DNA of 64,000 bases from Pseudoduganella violacea (GCF_014191875.1 NZ_JACHXD010000021.1:1-64000); one strand, 5' to 3'; positions 15,289 to 25,015 are shown, counted from the first letter of the stretch. A program made the numbers and translations. The notes: generated by a model from the letters alone, not told the origin.

Positions 15289-16035
15289 ATGTACAAAATT
15301 GTTTTCATGCGTCATGGCGAATCCACCTGGAATCTGGAAAACCGCTTTACCGGCTGGACCGATGTGGACCTGACCGAAAAAGGCGTGGGCGAGGCCAAGG
15401 TCGCCGGCCAGGTGCTGAAGGAAGCCGGTTTCAAGTTCGACCTGGCCTACACCTCGGTCTTGAAGCGCGCCATCCGCACCCTGTGGCTGACCCTGGACGA
15501 GATGGACTTGATGTACCTGCCGATCAAACATGACTGGCGCCTCAACGAACGCCACTACGGCGCCCTGCAAGGCCTGGACAAGGGCGAAACGGCCGCCAAA
15601 TACGGCGACGCGCAAGTGCTGGTCTGGCGCCGCAGCTACGACACGCCGCCGCCGGCGCTGGAAGCGGGCGACGACCGCGCCTCCTTCAACGACCCGCGCT
15701 ACACCGGCCTGCCCAAGGACAGCATCCCGCTGACCGAATGCCTGAAAGACACCGTGGCGCGCGTGATGCCGGCCTGGGACGACGAAATCGCCCCGGCCAT
15801 CCGCGCCGGCAAGCAGATCATCATCTCGGCCCACGGCAACAGCCTGCGCGCCCTGATCAAGATGCTGGACGGGATCAGCGACGAGGAAATTGTCGGCCTG
15901 AATATTCCCAACGGCCAGCCCCTGGTGTATGAGCTGGACGCCGAGCTGAAGCCGATCCGCCACTACTATCTGGGCGACGCCGCCGCCATCGCCGCCGCGC
16001 AAGCCGCTGTGGCCAACCAGGGCAAGGCGAAGTAA
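15289..16035 (+). CDS. gpmA: 2,3-bisphosphoglycerate-dependent phosphoglycerate mutase
   Basis: Glycolytic/gluconeogenic enzyme interconverting 3- and 2-phosphoglycerate through a phosphohistidine. 248 residues with RHGES containing the phospho-acceptor His9 and the second catalytic His in ISAHGNSLRAL. The ATG at 15289 places RHG at the usual distance from the N-terminus; the upstream in-frame extension has no family similarity. Divergent from the rhodanese gene and 6 bases upstream of envC. Confidence 0.96.
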   Translation: MYKIVFMRHGESTWNLENRFTGWTDVDLTEKGVGEAKVAGQVLKEAGFKFDLAYTSVLKRAIRTLWLTLDEMDLMYLPIKHDWRLNERHYGALQGLDKGETAAKYGDAQVLVWRRSYDTPPPALEAGDDRASFNDPRYTGLPKDSIPLTECLKDTVARVMPAWDDEIAPAIRAGKQIIISAHGNSLRALIKMLDGISDEEIVGLNIPNGQPLVYELDAELKPIRHYYLGDAAAIAAAQAAVANQGKAK

Positions 16036-16041
16036 AACCCG

Positions 16042-17550
16042 ATGATGCAGTTCTTCACCCGCCGCGCCGGCGCGCGGCGCGGGCTGTCCCTGCTGCTGGC
16101 CGCCTTGTTGGCGGGACTGGCGGCCGGGCCGGCCGGCGCCGCGCCCCGTCCCACGGAGCGCAGCAAGCAAAAGCAGGCCGCCGAAACCGAGCGCAATGCG
16201 CTGCAGCAGAAGCTGACGGCGCTCAAGCGCGACATCAGCAAGACCGAGAGCGCCAAGGACGACGCGGCCGACACCCTGGCCGAATCGGAGGAGGCGATCT
16301 CCAACGCCAACCGTTCGCTGCGCGAGCTGGCCGCCGAACAAGGCGAGACCAATGCCCGCCTGCAGCAGCTGGGCGCCGAGCATGCGCGCCTGCAGAGCGT
16401 GACGGCGCAGCAGAAGCAGCAGCTGGCCAAGCTGCTGCGCGAGCAATATGTGGCGGGCAATGAAGACCGCATTAAGTTGCTGCTGTCGGGCGACAACCCG
16501 AACCGCATCAACCGCGAACTGCAATTGATGGCCTATGTGTCGCAGGCCCAGGCGCGCCTGCTGGAATCGCTGCGCGCCAACTTGAAAGCGGTGGAGAGCA
16601 ATCAGGCCGAGGCGCAGAACGCCAAGGATGAGCTGGAAGAAATCGCGCAGGAAGAGCGCCAGCAGAAAAGCGTGCTGGAACAGGAAAAGGCGCGCCGCGC
16701 CGGCCTGCTGTCCCAGTTGTCGAAAAAGCTGGTGGCCCAGCGCAAGGAAGCGGGCGACCTGGAACGCGACGAGCAGCGCATGTCCGGCCTGATCGAACGC
16801 CTCAACAAACTGATCGAAGAGCAGGCGCGCGCCGCCGCCGCCGAGAAGAAGCGCCAGGAGCAATTGGCCGCCGCGCGCGCCGCCAAGGCCAAGGCGGACG
16901 CCGAAGCGAAGGCGCTGGCCCTGGCCCGCGCCAAGGCCGCGAAAGAGGAGCGCGAGCGCCTGGCCCAGCAAAACCGCAAGCCGGGAGCCAAGCCGGCCGA
17001 GCCCCGTGTCGTGGAGCCGAAACCGGCCGAAAAACCGTTCAAACCCGATCCGATCGACGCCGACGAACCGAAAGTGGCGGCGCGCACGCCGGAACCGGCG
17101 CCGCAGCCGGCCGCCCGTCCCTCCGATATCGCGCTGGCCCCGGCCGCGCCGGATGGCGCTTTCGCCGCCCTCAAGGGCCAGATGCGCCCGCCGGTGGCGG
17201 GCAAGCTGGCGGCGCGCTTCGGCGCGCGGCGCGGCGATGGTCCGAGCTGGAAGGGCGTCTTCATCCGCTCCGGTGAAGGGGCGGAAGTGCATGCTGTGGC
17301 CGGCGGCCGCGTGGTCTTCGCCAACTGGCTGCGCGGCTTCGGCAACCTGATCGTGATCGACCACGGCGGCCAGTATATGAGCGTGTACGGCTTTAACGAG
17401 AGCCTGCTGAAACGTCCGGGCGACGTGGTCAGGGCCGGCGATCCGATCGCCGCCGTGGGAAACACCGGTGGCAACGAGGAAACCGGTTTATACTTTGAGC
17501 TAAGGCATCAGGGCCGGGCATTCGACCCCGCCGGGTGGGTGAAATTCTAA
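16042..17550 (+). CDS. envC: Murein hydrolase activator EnvC
   Basis: 502 residues: signal peptide (about 1-33), long coiled coil (about 38-265, repeated QKQ/LRE/EKKRQEQ heptads), a Pro/Ala-rich linker (about 295-360) and a C-terminal LytM/M23 domain (about 380-500). The LytM zinc ligands are not conserved (YFELRHQG replaces the HXH strand), which is the degenerate EnvC type that activates amidases AmiA/AmiB rather than cutting murein. It would act in the periplasm at the division site. Located between gpmA and ctpA, the usual betaproteobacterial context. Start could also be the second ATG at 16045. Confidence 0.92.
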   Translation: MMQFFTRRAGARRGLSLLLAALLAGLAAGPAGAAPRPTERSKQKQAAETERNALQQKLTALKRDISKTESAKDDAADTLAESEEAISNANRSLRELAAEQGETNARLQQLGAEHARLQSVTAQQKQQLAKLLREQYVAGNEDRIKLLLSGDNPNRINRELQLMAYVSQAQARLLESLRANLKAVESNQAEAQNAKDELEEIAQEERQQKSVLEQEKARRAGLLSQLSKKLVAQRKEAGDLERDEQRMSGLIERLNKLIEEQARAAAAEKKRQEQLAAARAAKAKADAEAKALALARAKAAKEERERLAQQNRKPGAKPAEPRVVEPKPAEKPFKPDPIDADEPKVAARTPEPAPQPAARPSDIALAPAAPDGAFAALKGQMRPPVAGKLAARFGARRGDGPSWKGVFIRSGEGAEVHAVAGGRVVFANWLRGFGNLIVIDHGGQYMSVYGFNESLLKRPGDVVRAGDPIAAVGNTGGNEETGLYFELRHQGRAFDPAGWVKF

Positions 17551-17566
17551 AGGCGCGGAAAGCATA

Positions 17567-19012
17567 ATGGGCAACAAGTTCAAAAGCATGGGCCTGATCG
17601 GCCTCGGTATGGTGGCCGGCGTGGCCGCTTCTATGCAGTTTTCCGCCATTGCGCAGAAATCCGGCACACCCTTGCCGCTCGAAGAGCTGCGCCAGCTGTC
17701 CGACGTTTTTGGCCTGATCAAATCAGACTACGTGGAAGACGTGGACGACAAGAAGCTGGTGCAGGAAGCGATCGCCGGCATGGTGTCCTCGCTCGACCCG
17801 CATTCCGTCTACCTGGATAAGAAGGCCTTCAAGGAGATGCGCGAATCGGTGCAGGGCAAGTTCGTCGGCATCGGCATCGAGGTGGGCATGGAGGATGGCT
17901 ACGTCAAGGTCGTCTCGCCGATCGAGGATTCGCCCGCCTTCAAGGCCGGCATCAAGGCCGGCGACCTGATTACCCGCATCGACAACGCGCCCATGAAGGG
18001 CTTGTCGCTGGACGAGGCGATCAAGAAGATGCGCGGCGAGCCGCACACCAAGCTGGTGCTGACCCTGTCGCGCAAGGGCGAGGACAAGCCGGTGGTGGTA
18101 CCCGTGATGCGTGAGGAAATCCGCGTGCAGAGCGTGAAGGCGAAGATGGTGGAGCCGGATTACGCCTGGCTGCGCATCTCCCAGTTCCAGGAACCGACGG
18201 TGGAAGACATGGCGAAGAAAGTCACCGCCCTGTATGCCCAGAACCCAAACATCAAGGGCATGGTGCTGGACCTGCGCAACGATCCGGGCGGCGTGGTGCC
18301 GGGCGCGATCGGCGTGTCGGCCGCCTTCCTGCCCAAGGACGTGGTGGTGGTCTCCACCAACGGCCAGCTGCTCGATTCGAAGCAGACCCTGTATGCCCGG
18401 CCCGAATTCTATGCCGGCCGCCATCCTGGCGACCCGCTGCAAAAATTGCCGGCCGCGCTGAAATCGGTGCCGCTGGTGGTGCTGGTCAATTCCGGCTCGG
18501 CTTCGGCCTCCGAGATCGTGGCCGGCGCCCTGCAGGACTACAAGCGCGCCACCATCATGGGTAGCCAGACCTTCGGCAAGGGTTCGGTGCAGACCCTGCG
18601 CCAGCTGACCGCCGATACCGCCGTCAAGCTGACCACCGCGCGCTACTACACGCCGAACGGCCGCGCCATCCAGGCCAAGGGCATCGTGCCGGATATGGCG
18701 ATCGACGATACGCCCGACGGCGAAGGCATCGACAGCCTGCGCCTGCGCGAAGCCGATCTGGAAAAGCATCTGGCCAACGGCAACGGCGAGGAAGAAGTGA
18801 AGAGCCGCAACGGCCGCGTCGATGAGCTGGAGGAAGAGCAGCGCATCCTGGCCCTGGCCAGGAAACACAAGCCGATCGAATTCGGCAGCAAGGAAGACTT
18901 CCCGCTGGCCCAGGCCTTGAACCACCTGAAAGGCTTGCCGGTCAAACTGGCCAAGGCCGACGCCCCCGTGGCCGCCGCCGCCAAACCGGAAGAGAAAGCG
19001 GCGAAGAAATAA
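17567..19012 (+). CDS. ctpA: Carboxy-terminal processing protease, S41A family
   Basis: Periplasmic serine protease of 481 residues: N-terminal export signal/anchor (about 1-30), PDZ domain (about 95-180, with the loop KFVGIGIEVG) and catalytic core. Ser313 in NSGSASASE and Lys338 in TFGKGS, 25 residues apart, form the Ser/Lys dyad of the family. The C-terminal 80 residues are charged and may regulate access. Together with envC just upstream (16 bases) it points to control of cell-wall turnover. Confidence 0.94.
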   Translation: MGNKFKSMGLIGLGMVAGVAASMQFSAIAQKSGTPLPLEELRQLSDVFGLIKSDYVEDVDDKKLVQEAIAGMVSSLDPHSVYLDKKAFKEMRESVQGKFVGIGIEVGMEDGYVKVVSPIEDSPAFKAGIKAGDLITRIDNAPMKGLSLDEAIKKMRGEPHTKLVLTLSRKGEDKPVVVPVMREEIRVQSVKAKMVEPDYAWLRISQFQEPTVEDMAKKVTALYAQNPNIKGMVLDLRNDPGGVVPGAIGVSAAFLPKDVVVVSTNGQLLDSKQTLYARPEFYAGRHPGDPLQKLPAALKSVPLVVLVNSGSASASEIVAGALQDYKRATIMGSQTFGKGSVQTLRQLTADTAVKLTTARYYTPNGRAIQAKGIVPDMAIDDTPDGEGIDSLRLREADLEKHLANGNGEEEVKSRNGRVDELEEEQRILALARKHKPIEFGSKEDFPLAQALNHLKGLPVKLAKADAPVAAAAKPEEKAAKK

Positions 19013-19015
19013 GCA

Positions 19016-19771
19016 ATGGATGACGCCCAGCTGCTGCGCTACTCGCGCCATATCCTGCTCGATGAAATCGGCATCGAGGGCCAGCAAAAGCTGCTGGCGG
19101 CCAGGGTACTGGTGATCGGCGCCGGCGGCCTGGGTTCGCCGGCCGCCATGTACCTGGCCTCGGCCGGCGTCGGCCGCCTGACCCTGGTCGACCACGACAC
19201 GGTCGACCTCACCAATCTGCAGCGCCAGATCGCCCACACCACCGAGCGCGTGGGCCAGCCCAAGGCCGCGTCGGCGGCCCGGACCCTGGGCGCCATCAAT
19301 CCCACCATCGACATCGTGGCGCTGTGCGAGCGCGCCGACGAGGCACGCCTGCGCGAGCTGGTGACGCAGGCCGATGTGGTGCTCGACTGTACCGACAATT
19401 TCCAGACCCGCCATGCCGTCAACCGCGCCTGCGTGGCGCTGCGCGTGCCCCTCGTCTCGGGCGCCGTGATCCGCTTCGATGGCCAGATCAGCGTCTTCGA
19501 TCCGCGCGGCGGCGAGCAGCCCTGCTATTCCTGCCTGTTCCCGCAGGACCAGGCGTTCGAGGACGTGGCCTGTTCCACCATGGGCGTGTTCGCGCCGCTG
19601 GTGGGCGTGGTCGGCGCCATGCAGGCCGCCGAGGCGCTGAAGCTGCTGATGGGCATCGGCGAATCCTTGGCCGGCCGCCTGCTGCTGCTCGATGGCCTGC
19701 ATATGGAATGGACCAGTATCCGCATCGCCCGCAATGCCGACTGTCCGGTGTGCGGCCAGCCGCACCCATAA
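19016..19771 (+). CDS. moeB: MoeB/ThiF-family sulfur-carrier adenylyltransferase
   Basis: 251 residues. Adenylates the C-terminal glycine of a ubiquitin-like sulfur carrier (MoaD or ThiS) for molybdopterin or thiamine synthesis. ATP-binding GAGGLGSP near residue 40, DHDTVDLTNLQRQI, the Asp of LDCTDN, and a zinc site from the CysXXCys pairs PCYSC and CPVC. The catalytic Cys is likely in DVACSTMG. No moaD or thiS lies nearby, so which pathway it serves cannot be decided here. Placement 4 bases after ctpA is typical of the order. Confidence 0.92.
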   Translation: MDDAQLLRYSRHILLDEIGIEGQQKLLAARVLVIGAGGLGSPAAMYLASAGVGRLTLVDHDTVDLTNLQRQIAHTTERVGQPKAASAARTLGAINPTIDIVALCERADEARLRELVTQADVVLDCTDNFQTRHAVNRACVALRVPLVSGAVIRFDGQISVFDPRGGEQPCYSCLFPQDQAFEDVACSTMGVFAPLVGVVGAMQAAEALKLLMGIGESLAGRLLLLDGLHMEWTSIRIARNADCPVCGQPHP

Positions 19772-19804
19772 AAACACCTAAACCCCTCTCAGGAGACGAA
19801 ACCG

Positions 19805-21928
19805 ATGAAGCGAGTTCCCGCAGTATTGGCGCTGGCGATCGCCAGTGCCTTTGGCGCGCAGGCGCAGGCAGCACAGACGACGAAGTATCTGATCCTTGCC
19901 GAAAACGGCAAGCAGACCGGCGAACAGGTGGTCGAGCGCGGGGACGACGGCCTGACCAAGGTGCGCTTCATCTACAAGGACAATGGCCGCGGCCCGGAGC
20001 TGAACGAGGAATTCCGCCTGGCCGCCGACGGCACCATGACTTCCTATGCGGTGAAGGGCAGCTCGACCTTCGGTTCGGTGGTGGACGAGCGCTTCACGCG
20101 CCAGGGCCGCCAGGCCAGCTGGAAGTCCACCACGGAGCAGGGCAGCACCAGCGTGGACGGCGCCGCCATCTACGTGCCGCTGAACTCCAGCTTTGAAGTG
20201 ACGTCGGCCTCGATCACGGCGCTGGCGGCGGCCGGCGGCCAATTACCGCTGCTGCCTTCGGGTACACTGAGCCAGCGCAAGCTGGACGAGGTGCAGGTCG
20301 CCAGCGCCGACGGCAAGACCCAGACCGTGCAATTGCTGGCCCAGACCGGCCTTGGCCTGTCGCCGCAGTTCTACTGGGCCACCACGGGCGAGAAGCCGCG
20401 CCTGTTCGCGGTGGTGGTGCCGGGCGCCTTCACGGCGGTGGAAGAGGGCTGGCAGGCCAGCGGCAAGCTGCTGGCCGAGCGTCAGCAGAAGGCCGAGGAC
20501 CAGATGCTGGTGGAGTTGGCGGCCAAGCTGCAGCATCCGCTGCCGGGCCTGACCGTGGTGCGCAATGCGCGCGTCTTCGACAGCGAAAAGGCGGTGCTGG
20601 GCGCGGCCTCCGACGTGTATGTGCTGCGCGGCCGCATCACCGCCGTGCTGCCGGCCGGCTCGCCGGTGCGCGGCGCCGTGGCCGAGATCGACGCCGCCGG
20701 CCGCGTGCTGCTGCCTGGCCTGTTCGATATGCACGGCCATGTGGGGCGCTGGGAGGGCGGCCTGAATCTGGCGGCCGGCGTGACCACGGTGCGCGATATG
20801 GGCAACGACAACGCCAAGATGCAGCAGATCCTGGACGGCACGGTGGCCGGCAAGCTGCTCTCGCCGCAGGTGGTGCCGGCCGGCTTTCTGGAGGGGGAAA
20901 GCCCGTATTCGGCCAACAGCGGCTTCGTGATCAAGGATTTGCAGCAGGCGAAAAACGCCATCGACTGGTACACCGAGCATGGCTATCCGCAACTGAAGAT
21001 CTATAACTCCTTCCCCAAGGCCATCCTGAAGGAGACGGTGGCCTATGCCCACCAGCGCGGCCTGCGCGTCTCCGGCCACATCCCGGCCGGCCTGCGCGCC
21101 CAGGATGCGCTGGACGCCGGCTATGACGAGATCCAGCACATCAACCAGGTGATGCTGAACTTCTTGGTCACGCCGACCACGGAAACGCGCACCCTGGAAC
21201 GCTTCATCCTGCCGTCGGAAAAGGTGGCGGGCCTGGACTTCGATTCGGCCGCGGTGCGGAAATTCATCGCCACGCTGAAGAAAAAGCAGACCGTGATCGA
21301 CCCGACCCTGGCCACCTTCGCCTTCCTCAAGCAGAAGGATGGCGAGATGAACGAACCATTCGCGCCGATCGCCAAGCATATGCCGCCCGATGTGCAGCGC
21401 GGCTTCCACGTCGGCACCATGAAGATCGCCGACGAGGCGACCCTGCAACGCTACCGCAAGTCCTACGCCAAGATGGTGGAATTCGTCGGTCGCCTGCACC
21501 GCGCCGGCGTGCCGATCGTGGCCGGCACCGACGAACTGGCCGGTTTCACCCTGCAGGCCGAGCTGGAAATGCTGGTGAAAGCGGGCCTGAGCCCGGCCGA
21601 AGCCTTGCAGATCGCTACCCGAAACGGCGCGCGCTACACCCGCACCAGCCATGAACGCGGCAGCATCACGCCGGGTAAATTGGCCGATCTGGTGCTGGTC
21701 GACGGCGACCCGACCAAAAACATCGGCGACGTGCGCAAGGTGGCGGCGGTCATCACGCGCGGCTATCTGATTTACCCGCATGAGGTGGATCAGGCCTTGG
21801 GCATCCAGCCGTTTGTGGCGGCGGCGCCGCAGTTGAAGGCGCTGGAAGCGGTGTCCAGCAATATCGCGGCGAGCGGCAACGAGGCGGCTTTGCAGCGTAT
21901 TTCGGCCGGCGCCCGCCAGCGCGATTAA
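19805..21928 (+). CDS. Exported amidohydrolase-family protein
   Basis: 707 residues with a signal peptide (about 1-22, ...AQAQA). Residues about 25-230 form an extra N-terminal domain of unknown role. The amidohydrolase barrel follows from about 245. Metal-site candidates are the HXH of DMHGHVGRW, His in RVSGHIPAG, His in EIQHIN and Asp in AGTDELAG; the lysine that is carboxylated in some members is probably in PQLKIYNSF. This resembles imidazolonepropionase/prolidase-like exported enzymes that act on peptides or amides; the substrate cannot be told. AGGAG precedes the ATG. A GC hairpin follows the gene. Confidence 0.85.
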   Translation: MKRVPAVLALAIASAFGAQAQAAQTTKYLILAENGKQTGEQVVERGDDGLTKVRFIYKDNGRGPELNEEFRLAADGTMTSYAVKGSSTFGSVVDERFTRQGRQASWKSTTEQGSTSVDGAAIYVPLNSSFEVTSASITALAAAGGQLPLLPSGTLSQRKLDEVQVASADGKTQTVQLLAQTGLGLSPQFYWATTGEKPRLFAVVVPGAFTAVEEGWQASGKLLAERQQKAEDQMLVELAAKLQHPLPGLTVVRNARVFDSEKAVLGAASDVYVLRGRITAVLPAGSPVRGAVAEIDAAGRVLLPGLFDMHGHVGRWEGGLNLAAGVTTVRDMGNDNAKMQQILDGTVAGKLLSPQVVPAGFLEGESPYSANSGFVIKDLQQAKNAIDWYTEHGYPQLKIYNSFPKAILKETVAYAHQRGLRVSGHIPAGLRAQDALDAGYDEIQHINQVMLNFLVTPTTETRTLERFILPSEKVAGLDFDSAAVRKFIATLKKKQTVIDPTLATFAFLKQKDGEMNEPFAPIAKHMPPDVQRGFHVGTMKIADEATLQRYRKSYAKMVEFVGRLHRAGVPIVAGTDELAGFTLQAELEMLVKAGLSPAEALQIATRNGARYTRTSHERGSITPGKLADLVLVDGDPTKNIGDVRKVAAVITRGYLIYPHEVDQALGIQPFVAAAPQLKALEAVSSNIAASGNEAALQRISAGARQRD

Positions 21929-21935
21929 GCTCCCG

Positions 21936-21956
21936 CCGGCCGCCGCTGGCGGCCGG
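21936..21956 (+). other. GC-rich hairpin between amidohydrolase gene and gsp operon
   Basis: CCGGCCGCC / GGCGGCCGG, a 9-bp perfect stem with a GCT loop, just after the amidohydrolase stop. No T run follows, so it is not a standard intrinsic terminator. It may stabilise the 3' end or help Rho-dependent termination. About 50 bases on, TATACT at 22004-22009 could be a -10 box for the gsp operon, but no good -35 was found. Confidence 0.35.
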
Positions 21957-22055
21957 ACCCCGGGTCCGCATGTTTTGCCATAGGCGGCGCGGCGATTCCG
22001 TCTTATACTTGTGGACCTGTCAATCTGTTCCGAATATCAACCCGAACCGTATCTT

Positions 22056-22502
22056 ATGAAAAACTTGAAGCACCGTACCGTCCGCCGCGCGCGCGGCTTC
22101 ACCCTGATCGAAATCATGGTGGTTGTCGTCATCATGGGCGTGCTGGCCGCACTGGTCGTGCCCAAGCTGCTGAGCCGCACCAGCGAATCGAAGGTGGCCG
22201 CGGCCAAGGTCGATATCGCCACCATCATGCAGTCGCTCAAGCTCTATAAGCTGGACAACAGCCGCTATCCGACCACCGAGCAAGGCTTGCAGGCGCTGCT
22301 CACCAAGCCCACCTCCGGCCCGGCCGCGAATGGCTGGAAAGCCGGCGGCTACCTGGAAAAAATGCCGAAAGACCCTTGGGGCAACCCCTACCAGTTCCTG
22401 TCCCCCGGCGTGAAAGGCGAGATCGACGTGTTCTCGCTGGGCGCCGACGGCCAGCCTGGCGGTGCCGGCGAAGACGCCGACATCGGCTCCTGGGACAACT
22501 GA
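22056..22502 (+). CDS. gspG: Type II secretion major pseudopilin
   Basis: 148 residues. Type IV prepilin-like leader cleaved after Gly14 (RARG|FTLIE) with Glu at +5, hydrophobic helix to about 38, then the GspG globular domain with the calcium-site-like C-terminus (SLGADGQPGGAGEDADIGSW). The ATG at 22056 gives a normal short leader. First gene of the operon gspGHIJKLMNDEFC that builds the T2SS for outer-membrane export of folded proteins. The processing peptidase gene gspO/pilD is not in the window. Confidence 0.96.
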   Translation: MKNLKHRTVRRARGFTLIEIMVVVVIMGVLAALVVPKLLSRTSESKVAAAKVDIATIMQSLKLYKLDNSRYPTTEQGLQALLTKPTSGPAANGWKAGGYLEKMPKDPWGNPYQFLSPGVKGEIDVFSLGADGQPGGAGEDADIGSWDN

Positions 22503-22514
22503 TCCCCGACGGCC

Positions 22515-22979
22515 ATGGCGAACCGCCAGCGAGGCTTTACCCTGATCGAGCTGCTGGTGGTGATGGTTATCCTCGGCATTACGCTCGGTCTGGTGTCGCT
22601 GAACGCGGCGCCCAGCCTGCGCCAGAACATGGAGCAGGAGGCGCAGCGCGTGGCCTTGCTGCTGCAGCTGGCGCGCGACGAGGCCATCGTGCGCAACCGT
22701 CCCATCGCCTTCGAGGCGAACCAGGAGAGCTACCGCTTCCTGGTGCGCAATGAGCGCAGCTGGGAACCGCTGGCCCAGGACGATATGCTGCGCGAGCGCC
22801 AGTTCAAGTTCAGCCCCATTACCTTGCTGCTCGACCCGCCCACCAATCTGCCCGGCGCCAACCTGCGCGTCGTTTTCGGCCGCGAACCGGTGGATAAACC
22901 GTTTGTGCTGACCTTCGTCAATGGTGACGCCAGCGTCGCTATCCGCGCCGACGGCATCGGCCATTTCACCGTTGAATAA
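22515..22979 (+). CDS. gspH: Type II secretion minor pseudopilin
   Basis: 154 residues, prepilin cleavage at QRG|FTLIE (after Gly7), then a single hydrophobic helix and a beta-rich C-terminal domain of the GspH/FimT type. Minor pseudopilin thought to sit near the pseudopilus tip. Follows gspG by 12 bases. Confidence 0.92.
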   Translation: MANRQRGFTLIELLVVMVILGITLGLVSLNAAPSLRQNMEQEAQRVALLLQLARDEAIVRNRPIAFEANQESYRFLVRNERSWEPLAQDDMLRERQFKFSPITLLLDPPTNLPGANLRVVFGREPVDKPFVLTFVNGDASVAIRADGIGHFTVE

Positions 22980-22980
22980 G

Positions 22981-23370
22981 ATGCGCACCTTCCGTCTCCG
23001 GCCCGCCGCCGTGCGCGGCTTCACCCTGCTGGAAGTGCTGGTGGCGCTGGCCATCGTGGTCACCGCGCTGGGCGCCTCGCTGCGGGCCATCGGCAGCCTG
23101 ACCCAGAACAGCGACGGCCTGCGCTCGGCCATGATGGCCACCTGGTCGGCCGAGAACCGCCTGGTGCAGATCCGCCTGGGCAAGGTCTTTCCGGCCGTCG
23201 GCAAGACCAGTTTCGAATGCCCGCAGGGCGACCTGCAGCTGACCTGCGTGGAAGAGGTGATCGTCAGCCCCAATCCGCTGCTGCGCCGGGTCGAGGTCAG
23301 CGTCTACGATATCCGCCAGCCCGAGCGCCGCATCATCAAGCTGGTGCAACTGGTGATGAGGGAGCTCTGA
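22981..23370 (+). CDS. gspI: Type II secretion minor pseudopilin
   Basis: 129 residues; prepilin motif VRG|FTLLE (cleavage after Gly13). The ATG at 22981 comes immediately after the gspH stop; earlier in-frame starts lie inside gspH and were rejected. GspI, with J and K, forms the tip complex of the pseudopilus. The stop overlaps the start of gspJ (ATGA). Confidence 0.93.
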   Translation: MRTFRLRPAAVRGFTLLEVLVALAIVVTALGASLRAIGSLTQNSDGLRSAMMATWSAENRLVQIRLGKVFPAVGKTSFECPQGDLQLTCVEEVIVSPNPLLRRVEVSVYDIRQPERRIIKLVQLVMREL

Positions 23371-24038
23371 TGGCGCGCCGCGGTTCGCGTTTCCCTTCCC
23401 ATTCCGGCTTCACCCTGGTCGAGCTGCTGGTGGCGATCGCCGTGCTGGCCATCGTGGCGGTGCTGGGCTGGCGCGGACTGGACGGCATCGTGCGCTCGCG
23501 CCAGACCCTGACCGGGCAGATGGAACAGGCGCGCGGCATGCAGCTGGCCTTCGCCCAGATGGAGAGCGACCTGGAACAGCTGGCCGGCAAGGAGTTGCTG
23601 CAGCAGCGCGAAAACCTGGTGGCCGACAACGAAGGTCTGACCCTGGTGCGCACCTCTTCGCCGGAAAATGGCCCGACTCAGATGATGGTGGTGGCTTACC
23701 GCTTGAACAATGGCGTGCTGACGCGGCGCGAATCGCGCGGCACGCGCGACCTGGCCCAGCTCGACGCGCTGTGGCAGGCCAGCGTCGGCCATGCCGATGC
23801 AACGCCCGGCATCGCCCTGCAGTCCGAGGTGCAATCGCTGGCGGTGCGGGTGTGGGAAGCCGGCAACTGGCGCGCCCTGGGCAGCGGCCAGGCCGTTAAT
23901 TCGAATGCCCCACCGCCGCCACTGGTTGCACCGCCGCCAGCGTCCGCGCAGGTTGGCCCCGAAGGCCTGGAAATCTCGCTGCGGCTGAACAATCTGCCGA
24001 ACACCCTGGTCAAAGTCTTCCTGCTGGGGGCCAAATGA
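23370..24038 (+). CDS. gspJ: Type II secretion minor pseudopilin
   Basis: 222 residues; prepilin motif HSG|FTLVE (cleavage after Gly13). A Pro/Ala-rich stretch (NAPPPPLVAPPP, about 183-194) interrupts the C-terminal domain, unlike most GspJ proteins, and may be a disordered loop. Translationally coupled to gspI and overlapping gspK by 4 bases. Confidence 0.92.
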   Translation: MARRGSRFPSHSGFTLVELLVAIAVLAIVAVLGWRGLDGIVRSRQTLTGQMEQARGMQLAFAQMESDLEQLAGKELLQQRENLVADNEGLTLVRTSSPENGPTQMMVVAYRLNNGVLTRRESRGTRDLAQLDALWQASVGHADATPGIALQSEVQSLAVRVWEAGNWRALGSGQAVNSNAPPPPLVAPPPASAQVGPEGLEISLRLNNLPNTLVKVFLLGAK

Positions 24039-25015
24039 AGATCCCGCACCGCTCCCGCCAGCGTGGCGTGGCCGTGGTCACGGCCCTGCTGCTGACCACC
24101 TTGGCCGTGACCATCGTCGCCAGCCTGTTCTGGCAGCAGCAGGTGCAGGTGCGCTCGATGGAAAACCAGCGTCTGCACCTGCAGACGCGCTGGATTCTGC
24201 GCGGCGCCCTGGACTGGGCGCGCCTGATCCTGCGCCAGGATGGACTGGACAGCCAGGGCAAGGGCACGGTCACGCTGAACGGGGTCTGGGCTACGCCGCT
24301 GGCCGAAACCCGCCTCGATCAGTACGTGGAGCGCGAGCGCCTGCAGAACGAAAGCTACGATGCCAGCCTGTCGGGGCAGATTCAGGACGCCCAGTCGCGT
24401 TACAATCTCATTAATCTTGCCGATAAAGTACCCGGCCAGAAGAAGCCGGAGGAGCTGCAGATGTTTACGCAGCTGCTGGTGAACTTGCAGATGAATCCAA
24501 GCCTGGCCCCCTTGATCGCCGACTATGTGGCGCAGTCGCAGTCCTTTACCGGTACGCCGAACCAGCCTTTGAGCGGTTCGAACAATGGTGAGGAACCGAT
24601 GCCGCTGACGCGGGTGGAGGATTTGCTGGCGGTGAAGGGTATCGATGCGAATACCGTGGAAAAGCTGCGCGACTTCGTCATCGTGCTGCCGGTGCAGACG
24701 TCGCTGAATGTGAACACGGCGCCGGCCGAGTTGCTGGCGGCGCTGGTGCCGGGAGCGTCGGTGGCGCAGGCGAAGACATGGGCGGAATACCGTAAGCGGA
24801 CGCCGTTTGAGGATAAGGTTGCCTTTACTACTTATATGAACGGAATCATGGCGGATAAGCCCATTAAAGCGGCGCACGATGTTAAAAGTACCTACTTCCT
24901 CGTGCAAAGCCGCATTTTGCTGGACCGCGCCGCGCTGAACGCCCAGACGCTGATCCATCGCGCGGATGGCAATAACGGCTGGCGCGCCTCAGTGGTCTGG
25001 ACCAGGGAATATTGA
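24035..25015 (+). CDS. gspK: Type II secretion tip pseudopilin
   Basis: 326 residues, the large pseudopilin. Short leader RQRG|VAVVTALLL lacks the canonical +5 Glu, as expected for GspK. The globular part contains the family segments AQSRYNLINL and VNTAPAELLAAL (helical SAM-like insertion). It caps the pseudopilus with GspI and GspJ. Overlaps gspJ by 4 bases. Confidence 0.93.
   Translation: MKIPHRSRQRGVAVVTALLLTTLAVTIVASLFWQQQVQVRSMENQRLHLQTRWILRGALDWARLILRQDGLDSQGKGTVTLNGVWATPLAETRLDQYVERERLQNESYDASLSGQIQDAQSRYNLINLADKVPGQKKPEELQMFTQLLVNLQMNPSLAPLIADYVAQSQSFTGTPNQPLSGSNNGEEPMPLTRVEDLLAVKGIDANTVEKLRDFVIVLPVQTSLNVNTAPAELLAALVPGASVAQAKTWAEYRKRTPFEDKVAFTTYMNGIMADKPIKAAHDVKSTYFLVQSRILLDRAALNAQTLIHRADGNNGWRASVVWTREY

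Noticed and set aside
20243..21781. Long minus-strand frame opposite the amidohydrolase
   Set aside because: His/Gln/Arg-rich shadow of GC-biased codons.
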